Numbered from the stretch's first letter, positions 33,638 to 42,748 are shown. The stretch: DNA of 64,000 bases from Dysgonomonas sp. Marseille-P4361 (GCF_900343125.1 NZ_OPYL01000002.1:62001-126000); one strand, 5' to 3'. Numbers and translations are program-made. The notes: generated by a model from the sequence alone, not told the origin.

Positions 33638-36385
33638 ATGAGAAAGAAACTGTTTTTTTGTACAATTCTCTTTTGTTCTTTAGTCCTTATTTCTTGTAAC
33701 AATCATAAGACAACGATTGTCCCTTACGAGCTGAGGTGTGAATATTTAGATAACCCTCTTAATCTGGATGAGGAGAAGCCTCGCTTTAGCTGGAAGCTGA
33801 ACGCCACAAATACTTCCGATTTTGGTCAAAAACAACTTGGATATCGTATTATTGTCTCTCAATCTAAAGCTGCGATAGGAAATGATACCGGAGATATGTG
33901 GGACTCCGGTTGGGTGGATTCCGATAATAGTCAGAATATTACTTACGAAGGGAAGCAATTACTTTCGGACAGAACATATTACTGGAAAATTCAGGTAAAA
34001 GACGAGAAAGGTGAAATCTCGGATTGGAGCGAAGTCTTGTTTTGGAATACCGGCAATTTTGAAGTATCGGATTGGACTGCAAAATGGATTGGTAGTAACG
34101 AGGTGTTTGATAATCAGGGAGAGGATTGCAATATATGGGATCCTTGGATCAGAAAGGTCGTAGAATTGGATAGGAAGCCTGCTAAAGCAATTATGTTCGT
34201 AGCTTCGGTAGGTTATCACGAATTATATGTAAATGGAGAAAAAGTTTCGGAAGATGTTCTTTCTCCTTTGGTGGTTAGTCACTCGCATAGAGCGAGCTAT
34301 GTAGGTTATGATATTGCTCCATATCTTGAACCGGGAAAGAATGTGATCGCCTTTTGGTTGGGTACATCATGGTCTATTTTTAAAGAATATGAAGGGAATA
34401 ACAAACCGTTAACGCCTATTGTGTTAGCTCAAGCAGATGTCTATTATTCAGATTCTAGTATAGAAGCAGTAAAAGCGGATATGCGTATAATAACCGATTC
34501 TAGCTGGAAGACAAAAGCGAGCTCCAGTAAACTTCTAGGAACATGGAAAACATGGAACTTTGGAGGTGAACTTTGGGACGAATCAAGATATATTTCCGAC
34601 TGGAATACAATTTCGCTAGACGATAATATATGGGCGAATGCAACCGAATATCAGCCGGAATTGAAATTGTCTGCAGAACGTGCTCAGGGAAACCGGATCT
34701 TGGATGAAATTAGACCAATCTCTATTGAAGAAAACGAAGATGGCTCTTACAGAGTTGATATGGGAGTAAACTTTGCCGGATGGACAGAGGTGAAAGTGAA
34801 AGGGAATCCCGGAGATACAATTCTGTTCAGATACTCGGAGAGAGAGCAGGAGGAAATGACCTTCCGTCTTAGAAGTGCTTGCGTAATAGGTGAGTCGGGT
34901 ATGTCAACTTTCAAAAACAGGTTTAATTATAGTTCAGGACGTTGGATTACAATCAGAGGATTGAAAGAGAAACCGCAATTATCGGATATTAAAGGATGGT
35001 TGGTGAGAACGAATTATGAAACGGCGAGCACTTTCGAATGTTCCGACCCGTTACAGAACTGGATTTATGACCGTGTGCTATGGACTTTCGAAAATCTGTC
35101 GATAGGAGGGTATATTGTTGATTGCCCGCAACGAGAAAGATTAGGTTATGGAGGTGATGCTCATGCTACTTCAGAGACTGGGCTTTTCAACTATAAGATG
35201 GGTGCATTCTATACAAAATGGATGCAGGACTGGCGCGATGTTCAAGGTTGGGAATCGATGGGTGGCGGTTATGTAGGTGGCGGAATTTTACCACATACAG
35301 CTCCAACCCGAAATGGTGGTGGTGGCCCTGCTTGGGGAGGTATATGTATATCTCTGCCTTGGTTTGTTTACCAACACGAAGGCGATGTGCGTATTCTTGA
35401 ATCTAACTTCGAAATGATGACGAAATGGCTTGAATTTTTGACTTCGCATACCGAGAACGGAATATTGAAAAGATTTGGCGGACCATGGGACTTCTTAGGC
35501 GACTGGCTTTGGCCTAACGCAACGGCAGAAGGGATGAATAATAATTCTCCGCAAACAGAATGCCTGAATAGTTGCTATTATGTGTTCAATCTTCGTACAG
35601 CAGCTAAAATAGCCCATATTATAGGAAAGACGAAGGAGGCCGAAGAGTGGGAAAGACAAGCCGAATTGTCGTCAAAAGCAATTAATGATAAGTTTTACGA
35701 TAAAGAAGATTATAGTTACTCCGACAAATCGATGGGTAATCTGGCAGCCGCACTGGTGGCCGATGTACCTCCTGTAGACTTGCGAGCTGGAGTGATGAAG
35801 CGTCTGGAAAAAGAAATATTGGAAGTTCGCAACGGACATATTCATGTAGGTATTACAGCCGGAGCTTTATTGTTTAAATTGCTGAGAGATGAAGGACGTG
35901 ATGATTTGATTTATTCGATGACTTCACAAACCACTTATCCTAGTTGGGGTTATATGAAAGAAAATGATGCAACTACAATCTGGGAAATGTGGGAAAAAGA
36001 TCTGCCGGGACATTCTCTGCTTCATAGCTCATATTTGTATCCGGGAGCATGGTATATTGATGGACTGGCTGGTATTAAGAGAAGTCCTGATGTGCCGGGA
36101 TTTAAAGAGTTCGTTATCCGTCCGCCGCGATTGAAGGCTTTAACAATCGATTGGGTGAAATCTTCTTTCGATTCACCTGTCGGGCTGATTAAGTCTGAGT
36201 GGAAAAAAGAAGGCGATAAGTTTATGATGAATGTCACTATTCCTGCGAATTCCAAAGCAATACTATACTTCCCTTCTGAAGGTGAGATTATGGAGGCTTC
36301 TGGGTTTGCTAAAGAGATAAAGAAAGAAAATGGTTACACTCAGTTTGAGTTGCCCGCCGGTAGTTACTCTTTGTCAAATAAATAA
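33638..36385 (+). CDS. GH78 alpha-L-rhamnosidase, lipoprotein
   Basis: 915 residues with lipobox LISC. GH78 layout is complete: N-terminal beta-sandwich (RFSWKLNATNTSDFGQKQLGYRI), a carbohydrate-binding-like domain with FVASVGYHELYVNGEKV, and the (alpha/alpha)6 barrel with VDCPQRERLGYGGDAHA, where Asp495 and Glu500 lie at the acid position, and TTIWEMWEKD with the probable base Glu783. It releases terminal rhamnose from plant glycosides, pectin or bacterial polysaccharides at the cell surface. It stands alone with no SusCD or other rhamnose genes, and a strong terminator follows. Confidence 0.96.
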   Translation: MRKKLFFCTILFCSLVLISCNNHKTTIVPYELRCEYLDNPLNLDEEKPRFSWKLNATNTSDFGQKQLGYRIIVSQSKAAIGNDTGDMWDSGWVDSDNSQNITYEGKQLLSDRTYYWKIQVKDEKGEISDWSEVLFWNTGNFEVSDWTAKWIGSNEVFDNQGEDCNIWDPWIRKVVELDRKPAKAIMFVASVGYHELYVNGEKVSEDVLSPLVVSHSHRASYVGYDIAPYLEPGKNVIAFWLGTSWSIFKEYEGNNKPLTPIVLAQADVYYSDSSIEAVKADMRIITDSSWKTKASSSKLLGTWKTWNFGGELWDESRYISDWNTISLDDNIWANATEYQPELKLSAERAQGNRILDEIRPISIEENEDGSYRVDMGVNFAGWTEVKVKGNPGDTILFRYSEREQEEMTFRLRSACVIGESGMSTFKNRFNYSSGRWITIRGLKEKPQLSDIKGWLVRTNYETASTFECSDPLQNWIYDRVLWTFENLSIGGYIVDCPQRERLGYGGDAHATSETGLFNYKMGAFYTKWMQDWRDVQGWESMGGGYVGGGILPHTAPTRNGGGGPAWGGICISLPWFVYQHEGDVRILESNFEMMTKWLEFLTSHTENGILKRFGGPWDFLGDWLWPNATAEGMNNNSPQTECLNSCYYVFNLRTAAKIAHIIGKTKEAEEWERQAELSSKAINDKFYDKEDYSYSDKSMGNLAAALVADVPPVDLRAGVMKRLEKEILEVRNGHIHVGITAGALLFKLLRDEGRDDLIYSMTSQTTYPSWGYMKENDATTIWEMWEKDLPGHSLLHSSYLYPGAWYIDGLAGIKRSPDVPGFKEFVIRPPRLKALTIDWVKSSFDSPVGLIKSEWKKEGDKFMMNVTIPANSKAILYFPSEGEIMEASGFAKEIKKENGYTQFELPAGSYSLSNK

Positions 36386-36415
36386 TATAAGTATCTTGGT
36401 TTAATAAAAATAATA

Positions 36416-36453
36416 AAAACCCGTATCGTACAGCTGTTACGGGTTTTGTTTTT
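36416..36453 (+). terminator. Hairpin terminator after GH78
   Basis: AAAACCCGTA pairs with TACGGGTTTT, followed by GTTTTTT. Confidence 0.9.
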
Positions 36454-36476
36454 TATATAAATTGAAAAAATAATCG

Positions 36477-36484
36477 TATCTTTG
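36477..36484 (+). promoter_or_regulatory. Promoter -7 element TATCTTTG of the UDP-glucose dehydrogenase gene
   Basis: Perfect TAnnTTTG, 52 bases before the start codon. Confidence 0.7.
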
Positions 36485-36536
36485 CAGGCTTACAAACATT
36501 TGCAACTATCAGTCAAAATTAATACAAATACAATTA

Positions 36537-37856
36537 ATGAAAATAGCTATCGTTGGTACAGGTTATGTCGGTTTAGTTACAGGAACCTGCTTTGCCGAAA
36601 TGGGGACAGAAGTCTATTGTGTGGACGTTAACCAAGAAAAGATCGAAAATCTTAAGAACGGGATTATTCCAATTTTCGAACCAGGGTTGGACGAAATGGT
36701 AGAGCGTAACCATAATGCAGGACGTCTGCATTTTACTACCGATCTTGCTTCTATCTTAAACGATGTGGATATCGTATTCTCTGCAGTAGGAACGCCTCCT
36801 GATGAAGATGGTAGTGCAGACCTGAAATATGTATTGGAAGTAGCTCGTACGATAGGACAGAATTTGACAAAATATATGGTTGTAGTAACTAAGAGTACAG
36901 TGCCTGTTGGTACTGCCAACCTGGTGAAGAAAACCATACAAGACGAATTAGACAAAAGAGGTTTGTCTGACTTGAAATTCGACGTGGCTTCTAATCCAGA
37001 ATTCTTGAAAGAGGGAGCAGCTATAACAGACTTTATGCAGCCTGATCGTGTGGTTGTTGGTTTGGAATCGGAAGAGGCTCGCAAATTGATGGAAAAACTC
37101 TACAAGCCGTTTACTCTAAATAATTACCGTATTATATATACCGATATTCCTTCGGCGGAAATGATTAAATATGCAGCTAATGCAATGTTGGCTACACGTA
37201 TCAGCTTTATGAACGATATTGCCAATTTGTGCGAAATTGTAGGGGCGGACGTTACTATGGTTCGCAAGGGAATAGGAGCAGATGCTCGTATTGGTGCAAA
37301 ATTCCTTTATGCAGGGTGCGGTTATGGAGGTAGCTGTTTTCCTAAAGACGTGAAAGCTTTGATAAAAACTGCAAGAGATTTAGGTCACGATATGCATATC
37401 CTTGAAGCTGTAGAGAAAGTGAATGACAGACAAAAAGAAGTGTTATTCGAAAAGCTAATGAAATATTACAACAATGATATAAAGGGTAAGACCATCGCAT
37501 TGTGGGGATTGGCATTTAAGCCTAAGACTGATGATATGCGCGAGGCTCCATCATTGGTGCTGATAGATAAGATTTTGAATGCTGGTGGTAAGGTGAGAGC
37601 TTACGATCCGGTTGCTATGAAAGAAGCGAAACGTCACTTGGGAGATAGCATAGCTTATGCCAAAGATATATATGATGCCACACTAGATGCCGATGCTATT
37701 CTGATGGTGACAGAGTGGAATGAATTTCGCCTTCCGGCTTGGCAGGTGATAAAGAAAACAATGATCAAGCCTGTAGTGTTCGATGGTCGTAATATATACA
37801 GTAAGCAAGAAATGAATGAATTAGGTTTCGACTATTTTGGTATAGGGACGAAATGA
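36537..37856 (+). CDS. ugd: UDP-glucose 6-dehydrogenase
   Basis: 439 residues. N-terminal NAD-binding GTGYVGLVTGTCFAEMG, the linking segment with AEMIKYAANAMLATRISFMNDIANLCE, the catalytic Cys267 in GCGYGGSCFPKDVKAL, and the C-terminal domain with WGLAFKPKTDDMREAPS. It oxidises UDP-glucose to UDP-glucuronate for capsule, exopolysaccharide or nucleotide-sugar pathways in the cytoplasm. It is monocistronic between the GH78 terminator and the tRNA-like gene, with its own promoter. Confidence 0.97.
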   Translation: MKIAIVGTGYVGLVTGTCFAEMGTEVYCVDVNQEKIENLKNGIIPIFEPGLDEMVERNHNAGRLHFTTDLASILNDVDIVFSAVGTPPDEDGSADLKYVLEVARTIGQNLTKYMVVVTKSTVPVGTANLVKKTIQDELDKRGLSDLKFDVASNPEFLKEGAAITDFMQPDRVVVGLESEEARKLMEKLYKPFTLNNYRIIYTDIPSAEMIKYAANAMLATRISFMNDIANLCEIVGADVTMVRKGIGADARIGAKFLYAGCGYGGSCFPKDVKALIKTARDLGHDMHILEAVEKVNDRQKEVLFEKLMKYYNNDIKGKTIALWGLAFKPKTDDMREAPSLVLIDKILNAGGKVRAYDPVAMKEAKRHLGDSIAYAKDIYDATLDADAILMVTEWNEFRLPAWQVIKKTMIKPVVFDGRNIYSKQEMNELGFDYFGIGTK

Positions 37857-37871
37857 AATCAATAATATTTT

Positions 37872-37894
37872 TATAGATTTGCATAAAATCTATA
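37872..37894. repeat. 9-bp inverted repeat over the promoter of the tRNA-like gene
   Basis: TATAGATTT and AAATCTATA are perfect inverse complements separated by GCATA. The left arm contains the -7 element TAGATTTG (37874-37881) and the right arm ends one base before the tRNA-like sequence. Confidence 0.65.
37874..37881 (+). promoter_or_regulatory. Promoter -7 element TAGATTTG of the tRNA-like gene
   Basis: Perfect TAnnTTTG 14 bases before the first tRNA base. Confidence 0.65.
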
Positions 37895-37895
37895 A

Positions 37896-37968
37896 GGGGC
37901 ATTAGCTCATCTGGCTAGAGCGTTAGACTGGCAGTCTAAAGGAGATCAGCTCTAGTCTTATATGCTTC
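37896..37968 (+). tRNA. tRNA-Ala(GGC)-like gene with aberrant T arm
   Basis: The 5' two thirds are a standard tRNA: acceptor strand GGGGCAT, D stem GCTC/GAGC with loop ATCTGGCTA, and anticodon arm TTAGA-CTGGCAG-TCTAA giving anticodon GGC for alanine. The 3' third is abnormal: the T loop reads CTCTAGT instead of TTCRANY, the T stem ATCAG/CTTAT has a C-T mismatch, and the acceptor 3' strand ATGCTTC pairs with two G-T wobbles, with C rather than A as the next base. It has its own promoter and terminator. It may be a decayed tRNA, or a charged but degraded or regulatory tRNA-like RNA. Confidence 0.6.
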
Positions 37969-37984
37969 CATATTTCTAAAACAG

Positions 37985-38019
37985 AATCCTCAAGCAGAAA
38001 TGTTTTGGGGATTTTCTTT
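37985..38019 (+). terminator. Hairpin terminator of the tRNA-like gene
   Basis: AATCCTCAA pairs with TTGGGGATT (one G-T wobble), followed by TTCTTT, 17 bases after the tRNA-like sequence. Confidence 0.75.
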
Positions 38020-38278
38020 AGGCTGTTTCAATAATATTTAATAATAAGAAAGAATTGTATGGTAAAAATGAGCTACACCACACATTTTTTACTCCTGTAA
38101 TTGGTGTGGGCTCTTCCTCTATAATTTCCTTTTGAAGTTTGTCTATAATTCGTTGAGGAAATATTGATGTATCAAGAGTAGCTACCCAAATTTTTAGTGC
38201 ATCATATATATCTTTCTCTACATGTTGTGAAATATATGTTCCTCCTCGAAATTCTGCGATAAATGTATATCTCTTCAT
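38018..38278 (-). CDS. Small protein of unknown function
   Basis: 86 residues, no signal peptide. The start MKRYTFIAEFRGGTYISQHVEKDIYDALKIW looks like a beta-hairpin plus helix and recalls a small uncharacterised Bacteroidota family; I cannot name it. The last third (VWCSSFLPYNSFLLLNIIETA) is more hydrophobic. It stands alone between the tRNA-like gene and the ABC ATPase gene; some members of such small families act as immunity proteins, but there is no toxin gene here. Confidence 0.6.
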   Translation of the reverse strand: MKRYTFIAEFRGGTYISQHVEKDIYDALKIWVATLDTSIFPQRIIDKLQKEIIEEEPTPITGVKNVWCSSFLPYNSFLLLNIIETA

Positions 38279-38456
38279 CCTCTATAAATTAAAATTACTC
38301 ATAAAGCTAATAATTATATTCCAATCCTCAATAAGTGAGTTAGAGGCTTTGATATTATATACCATCCTTATTTAGAATCCTTGATCAGAATGCATAAAAA
38401 CCAGATACAACAAGTTACTCTCCATTTTTAATTTCTTCTTGGTAGATATAGAAGAG

Positions 38457-38494
38457 GGCTACATAAAAGTTTTTATCTTTGTGTAGCCTTTTTT
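38457..38494 (+). terminator. Hairpin with T-run enclosing a promoter element
   Basis: GGCTACA and TGTAGCC pair across an 18-base loop and are followed by TTTTTT. The loop contains TATCTTTG (38474-38481). No complete plus-strand gene ends directly upstream, so it is either an orphan terminator or part of the promoter region of the ABC gene. Confidence 0.5.
38474..38481 (+). promoter_or_regulatory. Promoter -7 element TATCTTTG of the ABC ATPase/dprA operon
   Basis: Perfect TAnnTTTG 29 bases before the ATPase start. Confidence 0.7.
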
Positions 38495-38510
38495 ATATAA
38501 TGACATAAAT

Positions 38511-39182
38511 ATGATAACAGTAGAAGGAATAACTAAAAGCTTTGGCAGTTTGCAAGTTCTTAAAGGGATCAACCTGCATGTAGAAAAGAAAGAGATAATC
38601 TCGATTGTAGGAGCCAGTGGTGCAGGTAAGACAACTCTGCTGCAAATAATGGGAACACTGGACAAAGCTGATAGAGGGACTGTTACTATCAATAACGAAA
38701 ATGTAAGTAAACTGAGTGATTCTAAGTTGTCTGACTTTAGGAATAAAAATATAGGTTTCGTATTTCAGTTTCATCAATTGTTGCCCGAATTTACGGCACT
38801 GGAAAATGTAATGATTCCAGCTCTGATTGCGAAAGTAAAAGAATCCGAAGCTAAGGCAAGAGCTAAAGAATTGCTGGATATGCTTGGTCTAGCTGATAGA
38901 ATAGAGCATAAGCCGAATGAGCTATCGGGAGGAGAAAAACAACGAGCTGCTGTTGCCCGTGCTTTGATCAATAACCCTGCTGTGATATTAGCCGATGAGC
39001 CATCCGGTAGTTTAGATACCGAGAATAAAGAAGAATTACATCAGTTATTTTTCAAACTGCGAGATACACTCGGGCAAACATTTGTAATCGTTACTCACGA
39101 CGAGCATTTGGCATCTATAACAGATCGTACTGTGCATATGCGAGACGGACTGATTGTAGAGAACGATTCATCAATGCCATAG
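38511..39182 (+). CDS. ABC transporter ATP-binding protein (LolD/MacB type)
   Basis: 223 residues, one nucleotide-binding domain: Walker [10 protein letters not shown] at 34-42, Q-loop [22 protein letters not shown] as in LolD, signature [16 protein letters not shown] near 139, Walker [13 protein letters not shown]. The Q-loop and length match the LolD/MacB group that drives lipoprotein or peptide export by an FtsX-type permease, but no permease is adjacent. It is followed after 3 bases by dprA, so the pair is one operon. Confidence 0.93.
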   Translation: MITVEGITKSFGSLQVLKGINLHVEKKEIISIVGASGAGKTTLLQIMGTLDKADRGTVTINNENVSKLSDSKLSDFRNKNIGFVFQFHQLLPEFTALENVMIPALIAKVKESEAKARAKELLDMLGLADRIEHKPNELSGGEKQRAAVARALINNPAVILADEPSGSLDTENKEELHQLFFKLRDTLGQTFVIVTHDEHLASITDRTVHMRDGLIVENDSSMP

Positions 39183-39185
39183 AAT

Positions 39186-40304
39186 ATGAATGTCGAAGAT
39201 AAGTTTCTTTATCAAATAGCCCTAACTCAGATAAGAGGGGTCGGGGATATCACTGCTCGCAATCTGTTGCAGGTAGTAGGAGATGAAGAAGAAATCTTTA
39301 AATCGAGCCGTAAATCATTATCAAGCATACAAGGGATAGCATCCAAAACAATAGATGAAATTCTAAATCCCGAAGTATTGAGACGGGCAGAAAAAGAATT
39401 ATCTTTTGTCATAAATAACAAAATAACTACATATTTTATTTCGGAAGAAGGATATCCAAAGCGACTGCGGGATTGTTCCGATGCTCCTGTCCTTTTATAT
39501 TTTAAAGGGAATACGAATCTTAATGCTGAAAAGATTATAAGTATAGTCGGTACACGAAAATCAACAGCCTATGGGAATAGTTTTTGTGATACATTTCTTC
39601 AAGAGATAGCTTCCGCTTTGCCCGATACGCTTATTGTTAGCGGCTTGGCATATGGTATCGATATACAAGCACATCGCTTTGCTCTAAAGTATGGACTTCC
39701 TACTATAGGCGTAATGGCTCATGGCTTGGATAGAATCTATCCGTCAGCACATAGGCAGACAGCTAAAGAAATGGTGGGGAATGGCGGAATTATAACCGAG
39801 TTTCCGAGCGAAACGGAACCCGATCGTTTCAACTTTGTTCGACGCAATCGGATTGTAGCGGGGATGGCTGATGCTGTTATTGTCGTCGAATCGGATGATA
39901 AGGGAGGTTCGCTGATTACTGCCGAAATAGCGAACTCTTATTGTAAAGACGTGTTTGCCTTGCCCGGCAAAGCAACAGATAAATACTCTAAAGGATGCAA
40001 TAAATTGATCGCTTCGCATAAAGCAGATTTGTTATTATCGACAGAATATTTCTTAGAGCAAATGGGATGGGATAGCGTGTCTTCCAAAAAGACAAAACAG
40101 CCTCGTCAACAAGAGTTGTTTGTAGAACTAACAAGTGAAGAATCTATTATCGTAGATCAGCTTAAAAATCAAGAAGCTATTCATATCGATCAGTTGGCAA
40201 GAGAATTAAGTACTCCAACTTATCAATTGTTTTCTACTTTACTCGAATTGGAAATGAAGGGAATGGTGAAAAATCTGCCGGGTAATCTATATAGTCTGAA
40301 TTAA
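39186..40304 (+). CDS. dprA: DNA-processing protein DprA
   Basis: 372 residues. An N-terminal helix-hairpin-helix-like part (IRGVGDITARNLLQVVG) precedes the Rossmann-like DprA domain: ISIVGTRKSTAYG, VSGLAYGIDIQAHRFAL, GVMAHGLDRIYPSAHR, ITEFPSETEPDRFNFVRRNRIVAGMADAVIVVES and DVFALPGKATDKYSKGCNKLI. A C-terminal winged-helix domain (IIVDQLKNQEAIHIDQLARELS) completes it. DprA loads RecA on incoming single-stranded DNA during natural transformation. It is cotranscribed with the LolD-like ATPase. Confidence 0.97.
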   Translation: MNVEDKFLYQIALTQIRGVGDITARNLLQVVGDEEEIFKSSRKSLSSIQGIASKTIDEILNPEVLRRAEKELSFVINNKITTYFISEEGYPKRLRDCSDAPVLLYFKGNTNLNAEKIISIVGTRKSTAYGNSFCDTFLQEIASALPDTLIVSGLAYGIDIQAHRFALKYGLPTIGVMAHGLDRIYPSAHRQTAKEMVGNGGIITEFPSETEPDRFNFVRRNRIVAGMADAVIVVESDDKGGSLITAEIANSYCKDVFALPGKATDKYSKGCNKLIASHKADLLLSTEYFLEQMGWDSVSSKKTKQPRQQELFVELTSEESIIVDQLKNQEAIHIDQLARELSTPTYQLFSTLLELEMKGMVKNLPGNLYSLN

Positions 40305-40363
40305 AAAAGGTATCATAACCTTAAAGCTATAATACCTCTTTTTGTTGTGCGAGAACTGATTTT

Positions 40364-40792
40364 TTACTCTTTTGCTTTATCCTTGTCTTCTTTACGATCT
40401 TTCTTTTCTATAAAATACGCAATGATCAAACCGATTCCACCAAACACTGCAGCAAGTGCAGGGTATAATGCATTAATTGTATTCTTATATTCATGATAAA
40501 GATTGCTGCCATCAATAAGAGGAGAGTAATTTAAATCTATAAATGCAGCTAAAACAACACCAAACCCGATACCCACAAGTAATAATCCAATACGAATTGG
40601 CCATGAACTATTGCTTATTTCTACATTAAAAGATGATCTAAGAGGCGATAATTGATCTTGAGAAATAGAGCTTCCTTCAGTCATTTTCTCTATCATAGCC
40701 ATGCGCTCTTTCTTGCGAGCAAACAATTCAAATAATTTGTAAATAGTAAGAGCTATTGTAGCTACTATTACCATTGCTGTTATTTCTCCCAT
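40364..40792 (-). CDS. DUF6249-like membrane protein
   Basis: 142 residues: an N-terminal helix (TAMVIVATIALTIYKLFELFARKKERMAMIEKM) whose basic, Met-rich end is typical of DUF6249 proteins, then a soluble loop, and two more helices (about 66-88 and 107-130) with GLLLVGIGFGVVLAAFIDL and ALAAVFGGIGLIIAYFIEKK, ending in charged residues. In Bacteroidota this family often sits beside an ECF sigma factor and a small anti-sigma-like membrane protein, as here (divergent neighbours). It may belong to that stress circuit. Confidence 0.88.
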   Translation of the reverse strand: MGEITAMVIVATIALTIYKLFELFARKKERMAMIEKMTEGSSISQDQLSPLRSSFNVEISNSSWPIRIGLLLVGIGFGVVLAAFIDLNYSPLIDGSNLYHEYKNTINALYPALAAVFGGIGLIIAYFIEKKDRKEDKDKAKE

Positions 40793-40907
40793 GATTTTTT
40801 ATGTTTTTTAATTAATATTCATTTTAGTTCGTTTGTACATTTTGACGCGGTACTTATTTAAAGGTTACAAGTTTTAAGGAAAAAATAATATAGAGGAAAT
40901 TTTATAC

Positions 40908-40915
40908 TTAGATTT
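40908..40915 (+). promoter_or_regulatory. Promoter -7 element TAGATTTG of the ECF sigma operon
   Basis: Perfect TAnnTTTG, 33 bases before the sigma factor start. Confidence 0.6.
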
Positions 40916-40948
40916 GTAACCTATCTACAATCCTAGCGTCATACCGAT

Positions 40949-41503
40949 ATGACAGATTTGGACGACATCTATTATATACGTCAGATTCAACGAGGCGATG
41001 CAGATGCATTTGTGTACATTGTACGTCGCTACGAAAGAATGGTTTTCTCCATTGTCGGAAAAATTGTCTCTAGTCGTGTAGAAGTAGAAGATATTATTCA
41101 GGAAGTTTTTATTAAAGTTTATCTGTCTTTAGATAAATTCAGACAAGAGTCCGGATTTGGAACATGGCTCTATCGTATAGCCTATAATACAACTATATCG
41201 GAGTTGCGAAAGCGGAAATATCAGTTTATTTCTATAGAAGACTCTTATGTAGAACTTCAGAATGAGGAGCTGGCTGACGATATAGACGAACTGGCTACTG
41301 AAGAGAAATTGCATAATCTGGAAACAGTATTGAAGAAAATGTCTCCGGACGATGCTTTACTGATAACTATGTTTTACTTAAACAATCATAGCATACAGGA
41401 AATAAGTGAAATTGCAGACCTGTCTGTCGCAAATGTAAAAGTTAAGTTGCATAGAATAAGAAAATATATGAACTTTGAAATGAATAAACTTATGCAAGAA
41501 TGA
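40949..41503 (+). CDS. ECF-type RNA polymerase sigma factor
   Basis: 184 residues: region 2 with IRQIQRGDADAFVYIVRRYERMVFSIVGKI and the DIIQEVFIKVY and FGTWLYRIAYNTTI segments, then region 4 with ITMFYLNNHSIQEISEIADLSVANVKVKLHRIRKYM. It directs RNA polymerase to specific promoters, usually for envelope stress. The next gene overlaps its end by 4 bases (ATGA), the classical coupling of a sigma factor to its membrane-bound control protein. Confidence 0.95.
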   Translation: MTDLDDIYYIRQIQRGDADAFVYIVRRYERMVFSIVGKIVSSRVEVEDIIQEVFIKVYLSLDKFRQESGFGTWLYRIAYNTTISELRKRKYQFISIEDSYVELQNEELADDIDELATEEKLHNLETVLKKMSPDDALLITMFYLNNHSIQEISEIADLSVANVKVKLHRIRKYMNFEMNKLMQE

Positions 41504-41871
41504 AAAAAGAAGAAGATAAATTGAGAAGTTTATTTCAGAATGTAAAATTGGACGAACCGTCAACAGCTTTCGAAAGTAAGCTGATGGGACGTATATATGC
41601 TATAGAGAAGAAGAAGGAAAGGCGCGAAGTAGTAAAATCATATATAGCAGTAGCATGTGGAATTGTGGCTATATTGGGAATCCCGTCCCTATTGCTATGG
41701 ATGCTCGATGTTAAACTGTCTCTTCCTGGAGTTTTTGATTTTGATGTGAATTTGCCTCAATTGGCAATTGATCCATTCATTGTTTCTATTGCAGGAGTGG
41801 TTCTTTTACTACTAATTGGTGATACACTAATCAGAAAGCGAATAAGAGAGAAAGAAGAAAAAGATAAGTAA
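41500..41871 (+). CDS. Small membrane protein, probable anti-sigma or sigma-associated factor
   Basis: 123 residues. A cytoplasmic N-terminus with LFQNVKLDEPSTAFESKLMGRIYAIEKKKERREV (typical for small Bacteroidota proteins paired with ECF sigma factors) precedes two transmembrane helices (about 46-69 and 92-111), and the end is highly charged. It lacks the zinc His-x3-Cys-x2-Cys motif of ZAS anti-sigma factors. Its start overlaps the sigma gene by 4 bases, so it is probably its regulator; this is inferred from context. Confidence 0.85.
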   Translation: MKKEEDKLRSLFQNVKLDEPSTAFESKLMGRIYAIEKKKERREVVKSYIAVACGIVAILGIPSLLLWMLDVKLSLPGVFDFDVNLPQLAIDPFIVSIAGVVLLLLIGDTLIRKRIREKEEKDK

Positions 41872-41876
41872 TTAGA

Positions 41877-42419
41877 TTAAATATCTAATTTCCCCTCTTT
41901 CTCCATTTTATATTTTTGCGACAATAGTCGTAGAAACGAGCTTATCTGTGCTACAGCAGCCTGAGTCTCTCCCGAAATTTCCTTTCCTTGCAATTTCATA
42001 AGCAGGTAGCCATATAAGGCGCCAAAGCATGTCTCAATCTCAGGAATATCTTTATCCGAAGATTTAGCCCTCAATTCTACAATAAAGGGTAATGTTTTAT
42101 AATAAATTTCGCTATAATCCCCTTGTGTTCCAGATTTCAATAAACGCAAATGCAAGTCGGTAAGGTCAAGAATAACATTCTTGTTGATGATGAGATGACC
42201 TTTTTCGGTAACCTCCTCGCGATGCATCATATCAATAAGATTCTCGTACCACTCTCTTATCTCTAGCTTTACATCCTCAGGTTGGTCAAAACGAGAGATA
42301 ATTTGTTGCTCTGTTTTTTCTATGTCAAGATTGTTGGCACGTATAAGGTCTTCTATCTGCCACATATATAGCAGGTATTCGCTTATATTTTCATCCTTTA
42401 GTTTTTTTGCTATAATCAT
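41877..42419 (-). CDS. DUF4924-family protein
   Basis: 180 residues, all helical and cytoplasmic. The start MIIAKKLKDENISEYLLYMWQIEDLIRANNLD and ISRFDQPEDVKLEIREWYENLIDMMHREEV are characteristic of DUF4924, a Bacteroidota family with no known function. It ends 5 bases from the convergent anti-sigma gene. No membrane segment or catalytic motif is visible. Confidence 0.9.
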   Translation of the reverse strand: MIIAKKLKDENISEYLLYMWQIEDLIRANNLDIEKTEQQIISRFDQPEDVKLEIREWYENLIDMMHREEVTEKGHLIINKNVILDLTDLHLRLLKSGTQGDYSEIYYKTLPFIVELRAKSSDKDIPEIETCFGALYGYLLMKLQGKEISGETQAAVAQISSFLRLLSQKYKMEKEGKLDI

Positions 42420-42748
42420 TGCTGTTTATTTCATTTGGGAATGTAAAATTAGCAATAAAATTTATGTCACAAAAGGTCTTTCTTTTTTGTCTTAACTTAA
42501 AGTAGATTAAAAGATAATGGAATATAGTTTCGAATTTAGCTGTTTGGATTATTTATAGATGTTATCTATTTAAAAATAACGAAAATATATCGTTTTTTGA
42601 GCGAACAAAGATATCGGTTATTGTGTTTAATAGACAAAGCAGGTAAATTACTTTTTTCATAGTGTGTTAAATAGATGTTTAGTTGATTTAATATTACCTG
42701 TTTTTGATCATAGTATATGTTAGTTTTATATTAGTGTTAAGGTCCGAG

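Noticed and set aside
37896-38278. Integrated mobile element at the tRNA-like gene
   Set aside because: No integrase, no direct repeat of the tRNA end, and only one small unknown gene follows; kept only as a possible explanation of the damaged T arm.
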